From CAXMQS01 sp964195995 (GTDB lineage: Bacteria; Actinomycetota; Acidimicrobiia; Spongiisociales; JAOTWH01): a stretch of DNA of 20,806 bases. This document shows, piece after piece, positions 7,213 through 15,410 of the stretch. The stretch is from positions 1-20,806 of the forward strand of contig CAXMQS010000015.1 in NCBI GenBank assembly GCA_964195995.1, read 5' to 3'. The notes under the pieces are model-generated. The model saw only the letters and a program-made list of their open reading frames with translations. It did no database searches and was not told where the DNA came from. The stretch's first letter is position 1; each line of letters begins with the position of its first letter. Position numbers and translations under genes: made by a program.

Positions 7213-8409
7213 CTAACCCTGGGGTGGCGGTGTCGCTCGGTTGGCGACGACCGCGTGCTCTAGGAATCGAGCGACCCCGGCCGAGGAAGCAGCGGACCGC
7301 CGTGATACGAAGTAGTCGAAGCCGTGAGTCGCCCCGGGTATCTCGGCGTATGCCACGGCGGCCCCTGCTCGGCGCAGTGCCTCGACGAATCGGCTCGACT
7401 CGCTGGCTCTCACGGCAGAGTCGTGTCCGCCGTGGAGAACGAAGAACGGTGGGGCGTCGGGTCGGGCCAGGTTCACCGGAGATGCAGAGTGCCACGCATC
7501 GGGGTCGTCGAGGGGGGACGACTTCATCACGTAGCGGTCGATGAAGGGCCATTTCCCCCGGCTGCCGTCGCGACTCGTTAGCTCGTAGATTCCGTAGAAC
7601 GGAGCACACGCCTGAACGCTGGTGTCGGCGTCCGCGAACTCCACCTGGTACCTCGGCTCGTTTGGAGTCAGCGCTGCCATCGCCGCCAGATGGGCACCGG
7701 CCGACCCTCCGGTCGCGGCGAGGAAGCCACTGGTCGCGCCGAGAGCGGGGCCTTCGGCCCGTAGCCATGCGATGGCCCTCTTGACGTCGATGAGGTGATC
7801 GGGGAAGGTTGCCTCGGGGCTGACGCGGTATGACATCGAAGCCACCAGCCACCCGTTGGCGGCCATCGAATACATGAGCGGCCGGGCGTGGCGTTCCCGC
7901 TTGCCCCGGATCCAGCTGCCTCCATGGATCTGGAGCAACATGTGGCCGTTTGGTCGCGGTGGGAGGTAGAGGTCGAGCCGTTGGCGCTCGTGTTCGCCAT
8001 AGGGAACGGCCGCCTGCATCGCCACGGTCTCGGGGAGCCGGGGCCGGGCGCGGGCAAGTGCCAGCAGTGAGGGTCGCTTGACCTCGGGGACGATGCCAAC
8101 CGTTTCGCTGAGGGCTGTGGCGATGACCCTCTTGGCTTGCCCGCCTTGCACGAACAGCCATACGAGTCCGATCCACGACGCAACAGTTACCCCCAGAGCG
8201 ACCCAGCCCGGCCACGAGTCGAGAGCGCCTGCCCAGATGAAGAGAGCGGTGGCGATTCCCTGCCAGGCGATCTGGTGCAAGGCCAGCTCTCCCGTTAGCA
8301 GTGCCGGGAGCCACAGCGGACCAACTCGCCCGGCGTGCGGCGGACGCTTGGCATTCCAGGTGCGCCAGGCACCCATGAGCGAACCGATCAGGAACAGGAT
8401 GGCGATCAA
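7213..8409 (-). CDS. Membrane-anchored alpha/beta hydrolase (esterase/lipase-like)
   Basis: An N-terminal membrane region with about four hydrophobic segments (such as IAILFLIGSLMGAW and WVALGVTVASWIGLVWLFV) precedes an alpha/beta hydrolase of the fold-3/carboxylesterase type. The catalytic domain shows the oxyanion motif HGGSW, the nucleophile elbow GGSAG, the acid in HGGHDSAV and the histidine in ATHGFDYF, so the triad is complete. The substrate is unknown; a lipid or acyl ester at the membrane is a reasonable guess. The start is uncertain. TTG 8409 keeps the first hydrophobic helix, while ATG 8376 would remove most of it. Neither has a clear Shine-Dalgarno. The frame stays open to 8508 but would then overlap the divergent lipoprotein gene. 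Confidence 0.85.
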   Translation of the reverse strand: MIAILFLIGSLMGAWRTWNAKRPPHAGRVGPLWLPALLTGELALHQIAWQGIATALFIWAGALDSWPGWVALGVTVASWIGLVWLFVQGGQAKRVIATALSETVGIVPEVKRPSLLALARARPRLPETVAMQAAVPYGEHERQRLDLYLPPRPNGHMLLQIHGGSWIRGKRERHARPLMYSMAANGWLVASMSYRVSPEATFPDHLIDVKRAIAWLRAEGPALGATSGFLAATGGSAGAHLAAMAALTPNEPRYQVEFADADTSVQACAPFYGIYELTSRDGSRGKWPFIDRYVMKSSPLDDPDAWHSASPVNLARPDAPPFFVLHGGHDSAVRASESSRFVEALRRAGAAVAYAEIPGATHGFDYFVSRRSAASSAGVARFLEHAVVANRATPPPQG

Positions 8410-8465
8410 GATGCAACGATATTCGCAGCAGAGGCATATCGATGTGGCTTCCCTACCGTTGCCCG

Positions 8466-9692
8466 ATGCGGCACCTCGCAATGGCATTCCTGATCGTCGG
8501 AGCGGCATGCTCGAACGCTGCCGAAACGACCACCACCGTGCCGTCGGCCGAGGCCAATCGGTTGGTCGTGCTGGCGGGACCGGGGTCTCTGCTGACCATG
8601 AACCCGGATGGATCCGATCCCGTCACGCTCGTAGACGGCTCCGATCGCCTGGTCATCCAACCGACCTGGTCACCCGGTGGGGAGAGGCTGGCGTGGACTG
8701 AAGTGGTGTCGGCAGGCTCCTCACAGCCGATCGTCGTGGTAACGGCTCTTCCCGACGGCTCGGACCGAACTCGCACCCCGGTCGGCAACCCACCCTTCTA
8801 CCTGTCGTGGAACCCCTCAGGGGATGGCCTCGTCCTGCTTCGCAATGGCGCAACTCGACTGGAGGCGGGCTACATCGACGTGACGGCCGGCGGCGGCGTC
8901 GAGTCGATAGTCGCCTCGGGCCAGCCCTTCTACTTCGCGTGGGATCCGACGGGATCCGAGATCCTGGCCAACATCGGAGTAGGCAGCCGCCTCGAGATCA
9001 TCCAGGTCGTGCCGCTCGAACCGGAACCGGGGGACGATGGGTCTTCTCTCGGCGTCGACCCCGGGCTCTTCCAGGCCCCTGCCTGGGTGGGCGATCAACT
9101 CTTCTGGGTGCGACAGGTAGAGAGCGACCTCCAGGAGTTGGTGGTCTCGGGTCCTATGGGCACAGCGCCGCGGGTTCTCGCCTCATACGAGGGATTCGTC
9201 CACTTCGTCGTCAGCCCGGATGGCGAGCGCCTGGCCTATCGGATCCTCGACCAGGCGCCGCCTGCGGTAACGGTCGCCTTCGAGGCGCAGTCGGGGGTTT
9301 CCTCCCCTGGGGCGATCGCCGTGGTCGATGTGGAGAGCGGCGACTCGACCGTGATCGACGAGTCCAACGCCGTGACCTTCTTCTGGTCGCCGGACTCGCA
9401 GAAGCTGCTCTTCCTCTCGTCCGCGTCCGTCGGCTTCGCGTGGAGCGTCTGGGATGGCGAGGCCACGACTGAGTTCGAGCCCTTCGTTCCCAGCGCAACT
9501 CTGGGGCGCGACTACTTGCCTTTCTTCGATCAGTTCGCCCAGAGCATCGAGTTCTGGGCTCGGGACAGTGAGTCGTTCGTCTACGCCGGTACGGTCGATG
9601 ACCAAGACGTTGGCATCTGGGTGCAGCCCCTTGATGGGCCGGCACGGCGCGTGGCGGACGGCGTCTTCGCTGCCTTCATTCCGGACGCATAG
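8466..9692 (+). CDS. Exported TolB-like beta-propeller lipoprotein
   Basis: The 408-residue protein starts MRHLAMAFLIVGAACSNAAE, a short lipoprotein-type signal with a lipobox-like VGAAC, then a Thr-rich linker. The rest is a WD40/TolB-type propeller with recurring blade motifs: MNPDGSDPV, SPGGERLAW, NPSGDGLVL, DPTGSEILA, SPDGERLAYR and SPDSQKLLF. ATG 8466 gives the cleanest signal peptide; ATG 8442 is also in frame and would add eight residues. No enzyme motif is visible, so a binding or scaffold role outside the membrane is inferred. It is divergent from the hydrolase gene with a gap of under 60 bases and is followed 9 bases later by the sugar kinase gene. Confidence 0.82.
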   Translation: MRHLAMAFLIVGAACSNAAETTTTVPSAEANRLVVLAGPGSLLTMNPDGSDPVTLVDGSDRLVIQPTWSPGGERLAWTEVVSAGSSQPIVVVTALPDGSDRTRTPVGNPPFYLSWNPSGDGLVLLRNGATRLEAGYIDVTAGGGVESIVASGQPFYFAWDPTGSEILANIGVGSRLEIIQVVPLEPEPGDDGSSLGVDPGLFQAPAWVGDQLFWVRQVESDLQELVVSGPMGTAPRVLASYEGFVHFVVSPDGERLAYRILDQAPPAVTVAFEAQSGVSSPGAIAVVDVESGDSTVIDESNAVTFFWSPDSQKLLFLSSASVGFAWSVWDGEATTEFEPFVPSATLGRDYLPFFDQFAQSIEFWARDSESFVYAGTVDDQDVGIWVQPLDGPARRVADGVFAAFIPDA

Positions 9693-9701
9693 GCTCGCGG
9701 C

Positions 9702-10541
9702 ATGCGACCACGGGCCATCCTCTTCGGAGAGGCGTTGATCGACGAGTATCCCGATCGACGCATGGTCGCCGGGGCGCCACTGCACGTTGCCGTCCATCTC
9801 GCTGCCCTCGATTGGGAGACCTACCTCGTCTCCCGGCTCGGTAGTGACAACGATGGCGAGTGGATACTCGAAACTCTGTCCGAACACGGCGTTGCAGACG
9901 ACATGGTGGAGATGGACAACGAACTTCCTACGGGAACGGTCGAGGTTGTGTTCGCCGAGGATGGGAGCCATGACTTCACGATCCGCGGTCCAGCAGCATG
10001 GGACGCCATCGTTGGCCCCGAGTCACTTCCCGACCACGACGTATTCGTCTCCAGCGGGCTGGCGGCCAGAGATGCCCGTAGCGCCGGCGCGCTGTGGCGG
10101 CTCCTCGGGTTGTCCGACGCTCGTATCAAGGTGTTCGATGCCACCATGCGTCCCCCGGATGTGGTCTCCGCCGTGATCACCCGAGGACTCGCCGGATCGA
10201 CCCTGCTGAAGGTGAACGATGAAGAGGCCTCGGCGGTGGCAGACATCGTCGGGATGGCCGACCCGACGGAGTGGATGACGGCCAATCCATCGCTGAACTG
10301 GGTTTGCGTCACCCACGGTGAAGACGGAGCGGATCTCTACTCGGCGGGCGGCGACCACGCCTCGGTGCCGGGGGTTTCGGTGAAGATCGTCGACACCGTT
10401 GGTGCCGGGGATACCTTCAATGCGGGACTGATCGACGCTCTGGCGAGAGGCGAAGACTCCGAGAGAGCCCTGGTCAAAGCGCAGGCCCTGGCAGCGACGA
10501 CGCTCAACCAGCGTGGGGGCCTGCCGAGAAGCAGTCGGTGA
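9702..10541 (+). CDS. PfkB-family carbohydrate kinase (fructokinase-like)
   Basis: The 279-residue ribokinase-fold enzyme should phosphorylate a sugar or sugar-like alcohol with ATP. The start ILFGEALIDEYPD followed by GAPLHVAVHLAAL corresponds to the fructokinase-like N-terminus, where GGAPFNVA is usual. The C-terminal PfkB signature is intact: DTVGAGDTFNAGLIDALARG, with the catalytic Asp in GAGD. Length is slightly short for the family (about 290-320). Only weak ribosome-site sequence precedes ATG 9702, and the close spacing to the upstream gene suggests cotranscription. The exact substrate cannot be read from sequence. Confidence 0.9.
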   Translation: MRPRAILFGEALIDEYPDRRMVAGAPLHVAVHLAALDWETYLVSRLGSDNDGEWILETLSEHGVADDMVEMDNELPTGTVEVVFAEDGSHDFTIRGPAAWDAIVGPESLPDHDVFVSSGLAARDARSAGALWRLLGLSDARIKVFDATMRPPDVVSAVITRGLAGSTLLKVNDEEASAVADIVGMADPTEWMTANPSLNWVCVTHGEDGADLYSAGGDHASVPGVSVKIVDTVGAGDTFNAGLIDALARGEDSERALVKAQALAATTLNQRGGLPRSSR

Positions 10542-10569
10542 GGCGACAGGAGTCAATGAGGGGTCTATA

Positions 10570-10608
10570 CTGAATGGATACTCAGAGTTACGCTCTGAAT
10601 ACATTCAG
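10570..10608. repeat. Nested inverted repeats upstream of the LPNTG gene
   Basis: The outer arms are CTGAATG (10570-10576) and CATTCAG (10602-10608). The inner arms are TCAGAG (10582-10587) and CTCTGA (10593-10598) around TTACG. Together they could form an extended hairpin or two concentric operator sites. A -10-like TATACT at 10566-10571 abuts the left arm, but no good -35 is visible. A GT run (10609-10619) separates the structure from the ribosome site. Confidence 0.5.
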
Positions 10609-10640
10609 TGTGTGTGTGTTGACGAAGGAGAGGAAGGGCG

Positions 10641-10985
10641 ATGGCACTACGACTATGGCTGATGTTGGTGGTGATGGTTGTGGCCGTTGCCTCCCTGCTG
10701 CCCGGATCTGTCTTCGCGCAGGACAACGAGGAGCCATACTCCGGCGGCACGGTGCCTGCGACCACTCTGGCGCCCCCAACCACTCCCCCAACCACCGACC
10801 CCGGTGGCGACCAAGCAACCACCATCGGTACGTCAGCCGTATTGGGCAACACATCGGGTAGAGGCGGCGAACAACTTCCAAACACTGGTGGCTTCCAGTC
10901 GGGCTGGCTCGCAGCCGGTGGATTGCTTCTGATCACTGTTGGCATCTCTCTGGTGTGGATCGTTCGGTCGCGGTCCGACGCCTGA
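10641..10985 (+). CDS. Small LPNTG sortase-anchored surface protein
   Basis: The 114-residue protein has a signal peptide (hydrophobic residues 4-22, likely cut after VFA at 26) and a Pro/Thr-rich stalk, roughly residues 38-62. It ends in a full cell-wall sorting signal: LPNTG at 79-83, a hydrophobic segment 87-108 and a positive tail RSRSDA. It should be covalently anchored by a sortase, whose gene is not in this window. There is no recognisable globular domain. It may be a short wall decoration or a spacer-type protein. A strong AAGGAGAGGAAGG ribosome site supports ATG 10641. Confidence 0.85.
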   Translation: MALRLWLMLVVMVVAVASLLPGSVFAQDNEEPYSGGTVPATTLAPPTTPPTTDPGGDQATTIGTSAVLGNTSGRGGEQLPNTGGFQSGWLAAGGLLLITVGISLVWIVRSRSDA

Positions 10986-11028
10986 CCTCGGTCTCAGTCG
11001 ACGTCCAGTTAGCTAGCTGCATCCCGCG

Positions 11029-12801
11029 ATGACTCGGCGTCGGCTAATCCTGCTAACCGTGGTGGTGGCGGGCATGGTGTGGGGATGGCTGGCCTACCGC
11101 GATCTGGACTCCGCCCGAAGCCACGGCGAGGCCGCTGCCGACCTCGGGGATGAGGCAGTTGACCTGGCTGTCGCCGGCGATCTGTCCGGGGCACGTCTAA
11201 CGCTTCAGCAAGCCGTGGTCGAGTTGGATGCTGTCGACAGCCGCATCGACGGATTGACTCTCTTTCCGATACGCCTCTTGCCTTTCGCCGGGACCGAACT
11301 CCGTGCGTCAGATGCCGGGGTGGCCGCAGCCCGCGGGACGTCGCTTGCTGCACTGGAAGTACTCGACTTCCTCGATGCCGACCGGCCAGCACTCCTCGAT
11401 GGCACCACTATCGACCCGGCTGTGTTCGAGTCTCTCCGCCAATCGTTACACCGTGCTCGCGGCCACAGCGAGAAAGCTCAACAGGTGGTCGACGACGCGC
11501 CGCGGCCACGTTCTGGCGCCATCCGCCGACGGCTGGATCGGATCACGGAACTGAACGATTCGCTCGTTGAGGGATTGAGCGCTGCCACCCAGGTTGCAGA
11601 TCGGTTGACGAGTGCCATTGATGGCGACGAGCCTTACCGGGTGCTCGTTCTGTTCGAGAACGGTGCCGAGCTGAGAGCCACTTCTGGTCTGATGGGGTTC
11701 GTAGCGTTGTTGGCGATAGACGGCGGCGAGCTCGCTCTCGAGCAAGCCAGGGATGTTCATGTTCTAAGAGACAAAGATGCTGCCGGCGACTTCCTGGCAG
11801 TCGACGCCCCTGAGGACTACCTCAATCGTTACGGGGAGTTCCTGGCCAACACGACCCTGTGGCTCAACGTCAACCTTTCTCCCCATTTCCCAACCGTCGC
11901 AGAGGTGGCCGGTCGTCTCTACGAGTTGACGACCGGGATCGCACCTGACGCCATCGTTCGCGTGGACCTGGTTGGAGTCGGGTACATACTGGAGTCGTTC
12001 TCGACGATCACCGTTGGGGGCGATCCTCTGGACCCGGCCCAACTCTCCACCAGCTTCCTCGTGGATTCATATCGCCGGTTCCCCATCCCAGAACTCCACA
12101 ACGCCTACCTGGCATCTGTATTCGGGGAGATCTTCGACCAGTTGCTCGGAGGGATCAAGGGGGACACCGGAGCGTTGATCGGCGCATTGCGACGCTCGTT
12201 CTCCGAGAGCCGACTCGGCCTCTTCACCGGCGATCCCGTTGTTGACGAGGCGTTGCACAACGCTGGAGTAGACGGTTCCATGCTTCCCGGTGATCCTGGT
12301 GACCTCGAGGTGAGCGTGCAGAACTTCGGTGCCAACAAGGTGGACCTGTTCACGAGAACGGCGATTGACATCACGACGACCATCGAGGGGTGCACGCTGC
12401 ACGGCCGCGTCTCGGCCACCCTCACCAATGAGCTGCCCGATGACATCGACTTCCTACCGGCAGGCCCTGGGGGTCGTCGGGGCGTGTGGTGGACCAGCTT
12501 CTTCGTACCTCGGGACGCTACGGTCGTCGAGTTGGCGGTCGACGGCGAGTCAGCTCTAGGAGGGCTCGAAACCGAGCAAGGAAGACCGGTTGCTGCCGTG
12601 TCGGTCGAAGCCGTTGCCGGCACGTCCGTAACGGCCACCGTGGAGTGGACTGAGCAGCTGGTGTCACCCGATTACCAACTGAGGATCGCTGCTCAGCCGC
12701 ACATCAGGGCGGCAACGTTGTCGATCAATGGCGAGGATCTGGGCCAGTTCACCCAACAGCGCACACACGACGTCCCCACCGACTGCGTACCGGCCGGCTG
12801 A
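11029..12801 (+). CDS. DUF4012 family membrane-anchored extracytoplasmic protein
   Basis: The 590-residue protein starts MTRRRLILLTVVVAGMVWGW, an uncleaved N-terminal anchor. A helical region (about 30-200) with many Ala, Glu and Arg residues follows. The DUF4012 core includes YRVLVLFENGAELRATSGLMG and LWLNVNLSPHFPTVAEVAG, both close to the family's characteristic phrases. The family is common in actinobacteria near envelope polysaccharide genes; its activity is not known to me. The C-terminal 170 residues are predicted beta-rich. There is a 43-base gap from the LPNTG gene and no strong ribosome site, so expression level and start are less certain. The UbiA-type gene follows after 13 bases. 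Confidence 0.85.
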   Translation: MTRRRLILLTVVVAGMVWGWLAYRDLDSARSHGEAAADLGDEAVDLAVAGDLSGARLTLQQAVVELDAVDSRIDGLTLFPIRLLPFAGTELRASDAGVAAARGTSLAALEVLDFLDADRPALLDGTTIDPAVFESLRQSLHRARGHSEKAQQVVDDAPRPRSGAIRRRLDRITELNDSLVEGLSAATQVADRLTSAIDGDEPYRVLVLFENGAELRATSGLMGFVALLAIDGGELALEQARDVHVLRDKDAAGDFLAVDAPEDYLNRYGEFLANTTLWLNVNLSPHFPTVAEVAGRLYELTTGIAPDAIVRVDLVGVGYILESFSTITVGGDPLDPAQLSTSFLVDSYRRFPIPELHNAYLASVFGEIFDQLLGGIKGDTGALIGALRRSFSESRLGLFTGDPVVDEALHNAGVDGSMLPGDPGDLEVSVQNFGANKVDLFTRTAIDITTTIEGCTLHGRVSATLTNELPDDIDFLPAGPGGRRGVWWTSFFVPRDATVVELAVDGESALGGLETEQGRPVAAVSVEAVAGTSVTATVEWTEQLVSPDYQLRIAAQPHIRAATLSINGEDLGQFTQQRTHDVPTDCVPAG

Positions 12802-12814
12802 GCCTGTCTCGCCA

Positions 12815-13690
12815 ATGAAGTCCCTTTGGGCGTTCATCCGTCTCAGCCGGCCGCACTTCCTACTCGGCGGCCTGCTGATGTTCGCTGTTGGCGCTGCCAC
12901 GACTGAAGCCATCGACTGGGTCCACTATGCAGTGGCACAGCTCATGGTGAGCGCTACCCAGATCACTGCCCACTACGTCAATGAGTACGCCGACGTCGAC
13001 GCCGACCGCCTTGTCGAGAATCGAACTCTGTTCTCTGGTGGGAGCGGGGTTCTCGGAGAGGGACTTCTCCGCCCGGCCGTTGCCTTGCGTTCGGCTGCGG
13101 TTGCTACCGCGGTTGCGCTCGGTGTCGCAGTTGCCGTGGCCAACTACAGCCTGCCGGCAGCCGCCGTCGGGCTCGCCGCGCTAGGGGTGTCGTGGTCGTA
13201 TTCGATGCCGCCGGCGCGCCTGGTCGCCTCTGGCTGGGGAGAGATCACTGTGTCGCTGGTCGTGGCGGGTGCCGTGCCCCTTGTCGGCGCGCTGGTGCAG
13301 GGGGGAACTCCGTTGGCTGCGCTGTGGTGGTCGATGGCGGTTCTGGTTCCGATCCACTTCGCCATGATCTTGAGTTTCGAGTTACCGGATGTCGCATCGG
13401 ATGCCGCCGCGGGCAAGCAAGTCTTAGCAGTTCGCGTCGGCCGAAGCGCTGCCGTTCGCCTGATGTGGTGGGCCTTAGCGTTAGCAGGCGCTGCCGCCGC
13501 GGTCGGGGGCGTCAGCGGCGGTCTGTCGACGCTGGCCGCTTCAGCTGCGGCGGCGGGTTTGGTCCCAATGACCCTCCTGGGCGTGGGACTGCGAAGGAGT
13601 CGATACGCCCTGCTGACAACCTCAGCCGTGGCCACCCTGGTGGTCGTCGGGATTGGACTAGCGGTGGGATCGCAACTGCAAATAGGCTGA
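12815..13690 (+). CDS. UbiA/MenA-type prenyltransferase
   Basis: The 291-residue membrane enzyme has about eight or nine hydrophobic helices. The first Asp-rich substrate motif is HYVNEYADVDADRL and the second is ELPDVASDAAAGKQVLAVRVG; both bind the Mg-prenyl diphosphate in UbiA enzymes. The N-terminus SLWAFIRLSRPHFLLGGLLMF is typical. Candidates are MenA-like dihydroxynaphthoate prenylation for menaquinone or another aromatic prenyl transfer. The neighbouring genes do not decide between them. The frame is open upstream to 12728 but that lies within the DUF4012 gene, so ATG 12815 is chosen. Confidence 0.87.
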   Translation: MKSLWAFIRLSRPHFLLGGLLMFAVGAATTEAIDWVHYAVAQLMVSATQITAHYVNEYADVDADRLVENRTLFSGGSGVLGEGLLRPAVALRSAAVATAVALGVAVAVANYSLPAAAVGLAALGVSWSYSMPPARLVASGWGEITVSLVVAGAVPLVGALVQGGTPLAALWWSMAVLVPIHFAMILSFELPDVASDAAAGKQVLAVRVGRSAAVRLMWWALALAGAAAAVGGVSGGLSTLAASAAAAGLVPMTLLGVGLRRSRYALLTTSAVATLVVVGIGLAVGSQLQIG

Positions 13691-13697
13691 AGAGGCC

Positions 13698-14714
13698 ATG
13701 CCGGCCAACGTCTCCCCCGATTACAAGAAGGCGGAAGCTGCCTATCGACGGGCTAGAGATCCAGAGGAACGGCTCGATCTGTTGCGTGAGATGATGCGCA
13801 CCATCCCTAAGCACAAGGGGACGGAACACCTCCAGGCGGACATCAAGTCCCGCATCAAGGAGCTCGGCGACCAGCTGGCCGGGCCGTCGAAGGCAGGTGC
13901 TCGCACCGGACCGCCGACCGCCGTCCGACCGGAGGGTGCCGCCCAACTGGTGCTGCTGGGACCGCCCAACACAGGAAAGTCGGCGCTGCATGCTGCCCTC
14001 ACCGGCTCAAACGCACAGGTGGCGCCCCACCCCTTCACCACCCAGTGGCCCCTGCCGGGCATGCTCGGCGTAGACGACGTCTCTCTCCAGCTGATAGATC
14101 TGCCGCCGATCACGGATGCCCATGAGTTCCCGTGGATCGCCAACGCCATGCAGCAGGCAGACGGTGCGCTGCTGGTTGTCGACCTCGGCCATGCCGGGTG
14201 CGTCGAAGAACTCGTTGTTCTGCATGATGTCTTGGCCGCTCGCAAGGTCAGGCTCTCTGCCGTATGGCCCGCTTCCGCCCCGAAGGCTCCAACTATCGAC
14301 GACGATCCCTTCGCGGTCTCGCTGCCGACAGTCGTCATCGCCAACTTCGCCGATGAGATCCCAGAGGTTGACGAGCAACTGACCGTTCTCCGCGAGCTCA
14401 CCGGCTACGCCTACCCAACGGTGACGGCCTCGGCGGTGACCGGCGAGGGGCTCGATGAGATCGGGAACTGGCTCTTCCGACAGCTCGGCATCGTGCGCGT
14501 CTATACGAAGATCCCTCACGAGCCACCGGACATGGGACGGCCCTACACGGTTCGCTCAGGAGAGACCGTGCTCGACGTGGCGCGTCTGGTACATCGTGAC
14601 TTCGCCGAGTCACTCCAATTCGCCCGCCTCTGGGGCGGAGGCGACTTCGAGGGGCAGCAGGTCGGTGCCGACCACACTGTGGCCGACGGCGACATCATCG
14701 AGCTGCACGCCTAG
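13698..14714 (+). CDS. DRG/Obg-type GTPase with C-terminal TGS domain
   Basis: The 338-residue protein has an N-terminal helical region resembling the DRG/Rbg helix-turn-helix (PKHKGTEHLQADIKSRIKEL). A G domain follows with G1 GPPNTGKS (88-95), G3 around IDLPP (D134), and G5-like TASAVTGEGL. A TGS domain spans roughly residues 265-338 (YTVRSGETVLDVARLVHRDF). The G4 position reads ANFAD instead of the canonical NKxD, with N216 and D219 kept and Lys replaced by Phe, so guanine recognition may be altered. The switch region is also diverged. DRG-type proteins bind ribosome or RNA factors; a similar role here is inference. It is convergent with the small minus-strand gene downstream. Confidence 0.85.
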   Translation: MPANVSPDYKKAEAAYRRARDPEERLDLLREMMRTIPKHKGTEHLQADIKSRIKELGDQLAGPSKAGARTGPPTAVRPEGAAQLVLLGPPNTGKSALHAALTGSNAQVAPHPFTTQWPLPGMLGVDDVSLQLIDLPPITDAHEFPWIANAMQQADGALLVVDLGHAGCVEELVVLHDVLAARKVRLSAVWPASAPKAPTIDDDPFAVSLPTVVIANFADEIPEVDEQLTVLRELTGYAYPTVTASAVTGEGLDEIGNWLFRQLGIVRVYTKIPHEPPDMGRPYTVRSGETVLDVARLVHRDFAESLQFARLWGGGDFEGQQVGADHTVADGDIIELHA

Positions 14715-14738
14715 GGGTGTGCCCCGCTGCGACGAGGC

Positions 14739-15251
14739 TCAGCCGGTGACTTCGATCAGGCCGGCCGGGAACACCCGATCGGTGTCGTCCGGTGCAGTGT
14801 TGGTCGATACGAGCCAGGTGCCCTCCGTTAGCGTGAACTCCGTCTCGACCACTTCATCCGGAGTGACGAAGACGATGTGGAAGCGGCCGGCCCAAGCGGG
14901 AACCGACCGGGCTGAGTTGGCGGTGGCGTATGCCTCGATGTCCGCCAGGGTCATCGCCTCGTCGGTGATCTCGGTCACTACGAACGCCACCTCGGTGTTG
15001 TAGTCAGTGGCGTCGAAGGTGAAAGTGATGGCTCCGGCTTCGAAGCTGCTGGGGCCGCTGTAGGTGGCCCTCTCCCCGTCGAAAGTTGCCTTCGGCACGT
15101 CATCGCCGGCGAGTACGAACCACAGCCCAACTCCGACGATCGCCACCACGGCGATCAAGGTCAGTATCCACAAGAGACGCGATCGGTTTCCGGAATCAGT
15201 CACATATGACCCGGCCTTCTTGGCCGAGCGTTCAGGTGTAAGCACAGACAT
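14739..15251 (-). CDS. Single-pass exported protein, unknown beta-sandwich-like domain
   Basis: The 170-residue protein has a short charged N-terminus (about 25 residues), one transmembrane segment (LLWILTLIAVVAIVGVGLWF) and an extracytoplasmic domain. The domain phrases ATYSGPSSFEAGAITFTF and LTEGTWLVSTNTAPDDTDRVFPAGLIEV recall small cupredoxin-like exported domains, but no Cys/His/Met copper ligand set is evident. I would not call it metal-binding. The start ATG 15251 has AAAGGGGG six bases upstream. It is divergent from the oxidoreductase operon across a 159-base spacer that contains interleaved repeats. Confidence 0.78.
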   Translation of the reverse strand: MSVLTPERSAKKAGSYVTDSGNRSRLLWILTLIAVVAIVGVGLWFVLAGDDVPKATFDGERATYSGPSSFEAGAITFTFDATDYNTEVAFVVTEITDEAMTLADIEAYATANSARSVPAWAGRFHIVFVTPDEVVETEFTLTEGTWLVSTNTAPDDTDRVFPAGLIEVTG

Positions 15252-15302
15252 ATGAACCCCCTTTCCTCTTCCGACAGCTTGGACCTCTCACCTGGGATGG
15301 CA

Positions 15303-15370
15303 AGGGCCATCGGTCCCATAGAGGCGTGTCAGCTGCGCATGGAGTCCTTTGGCCCTACATAGACGCCTCT
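15303..15370. repeat. Interleaved inverted repeats in divergent spacer
   Basis: Four arms alternate. A is AGGGCCA (15303-15309), B is AGAGGCGT (15320-15327), A' is TGGCCCT (15350-15356) and B' is ACGCCTCT (15363-15370). The A and A' arms pair exactly over 7 bases, and B and B' over 8. The order A-B-A'-B' cannot form two separate hairpins at once without a pseudoknot. It lies 41 bases before the alpha-subunit ATG at 15411, whose own site is a GGGGAG five bases upstream. Confidence 0.55.
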
Positions 15371-15410
15371 GTGGCCGCCACTTTGGGCGTTAGATAACCC
15401 CGGGGAGCAA

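Noticed and set aside
8410..8508. Longer N-terminus for the alpha/beta hydrolase
   Set aside because: It would overlap the signal-peptide start of the divergent lipoprotein gene and adds a cysteine-rich, non-membrane peptide.
14714..14725. GGGG-TGTG-CCCC as a terminator between convergent genes
   Set aside because: The stem is only 4 bases and no T-run follows on either strand.
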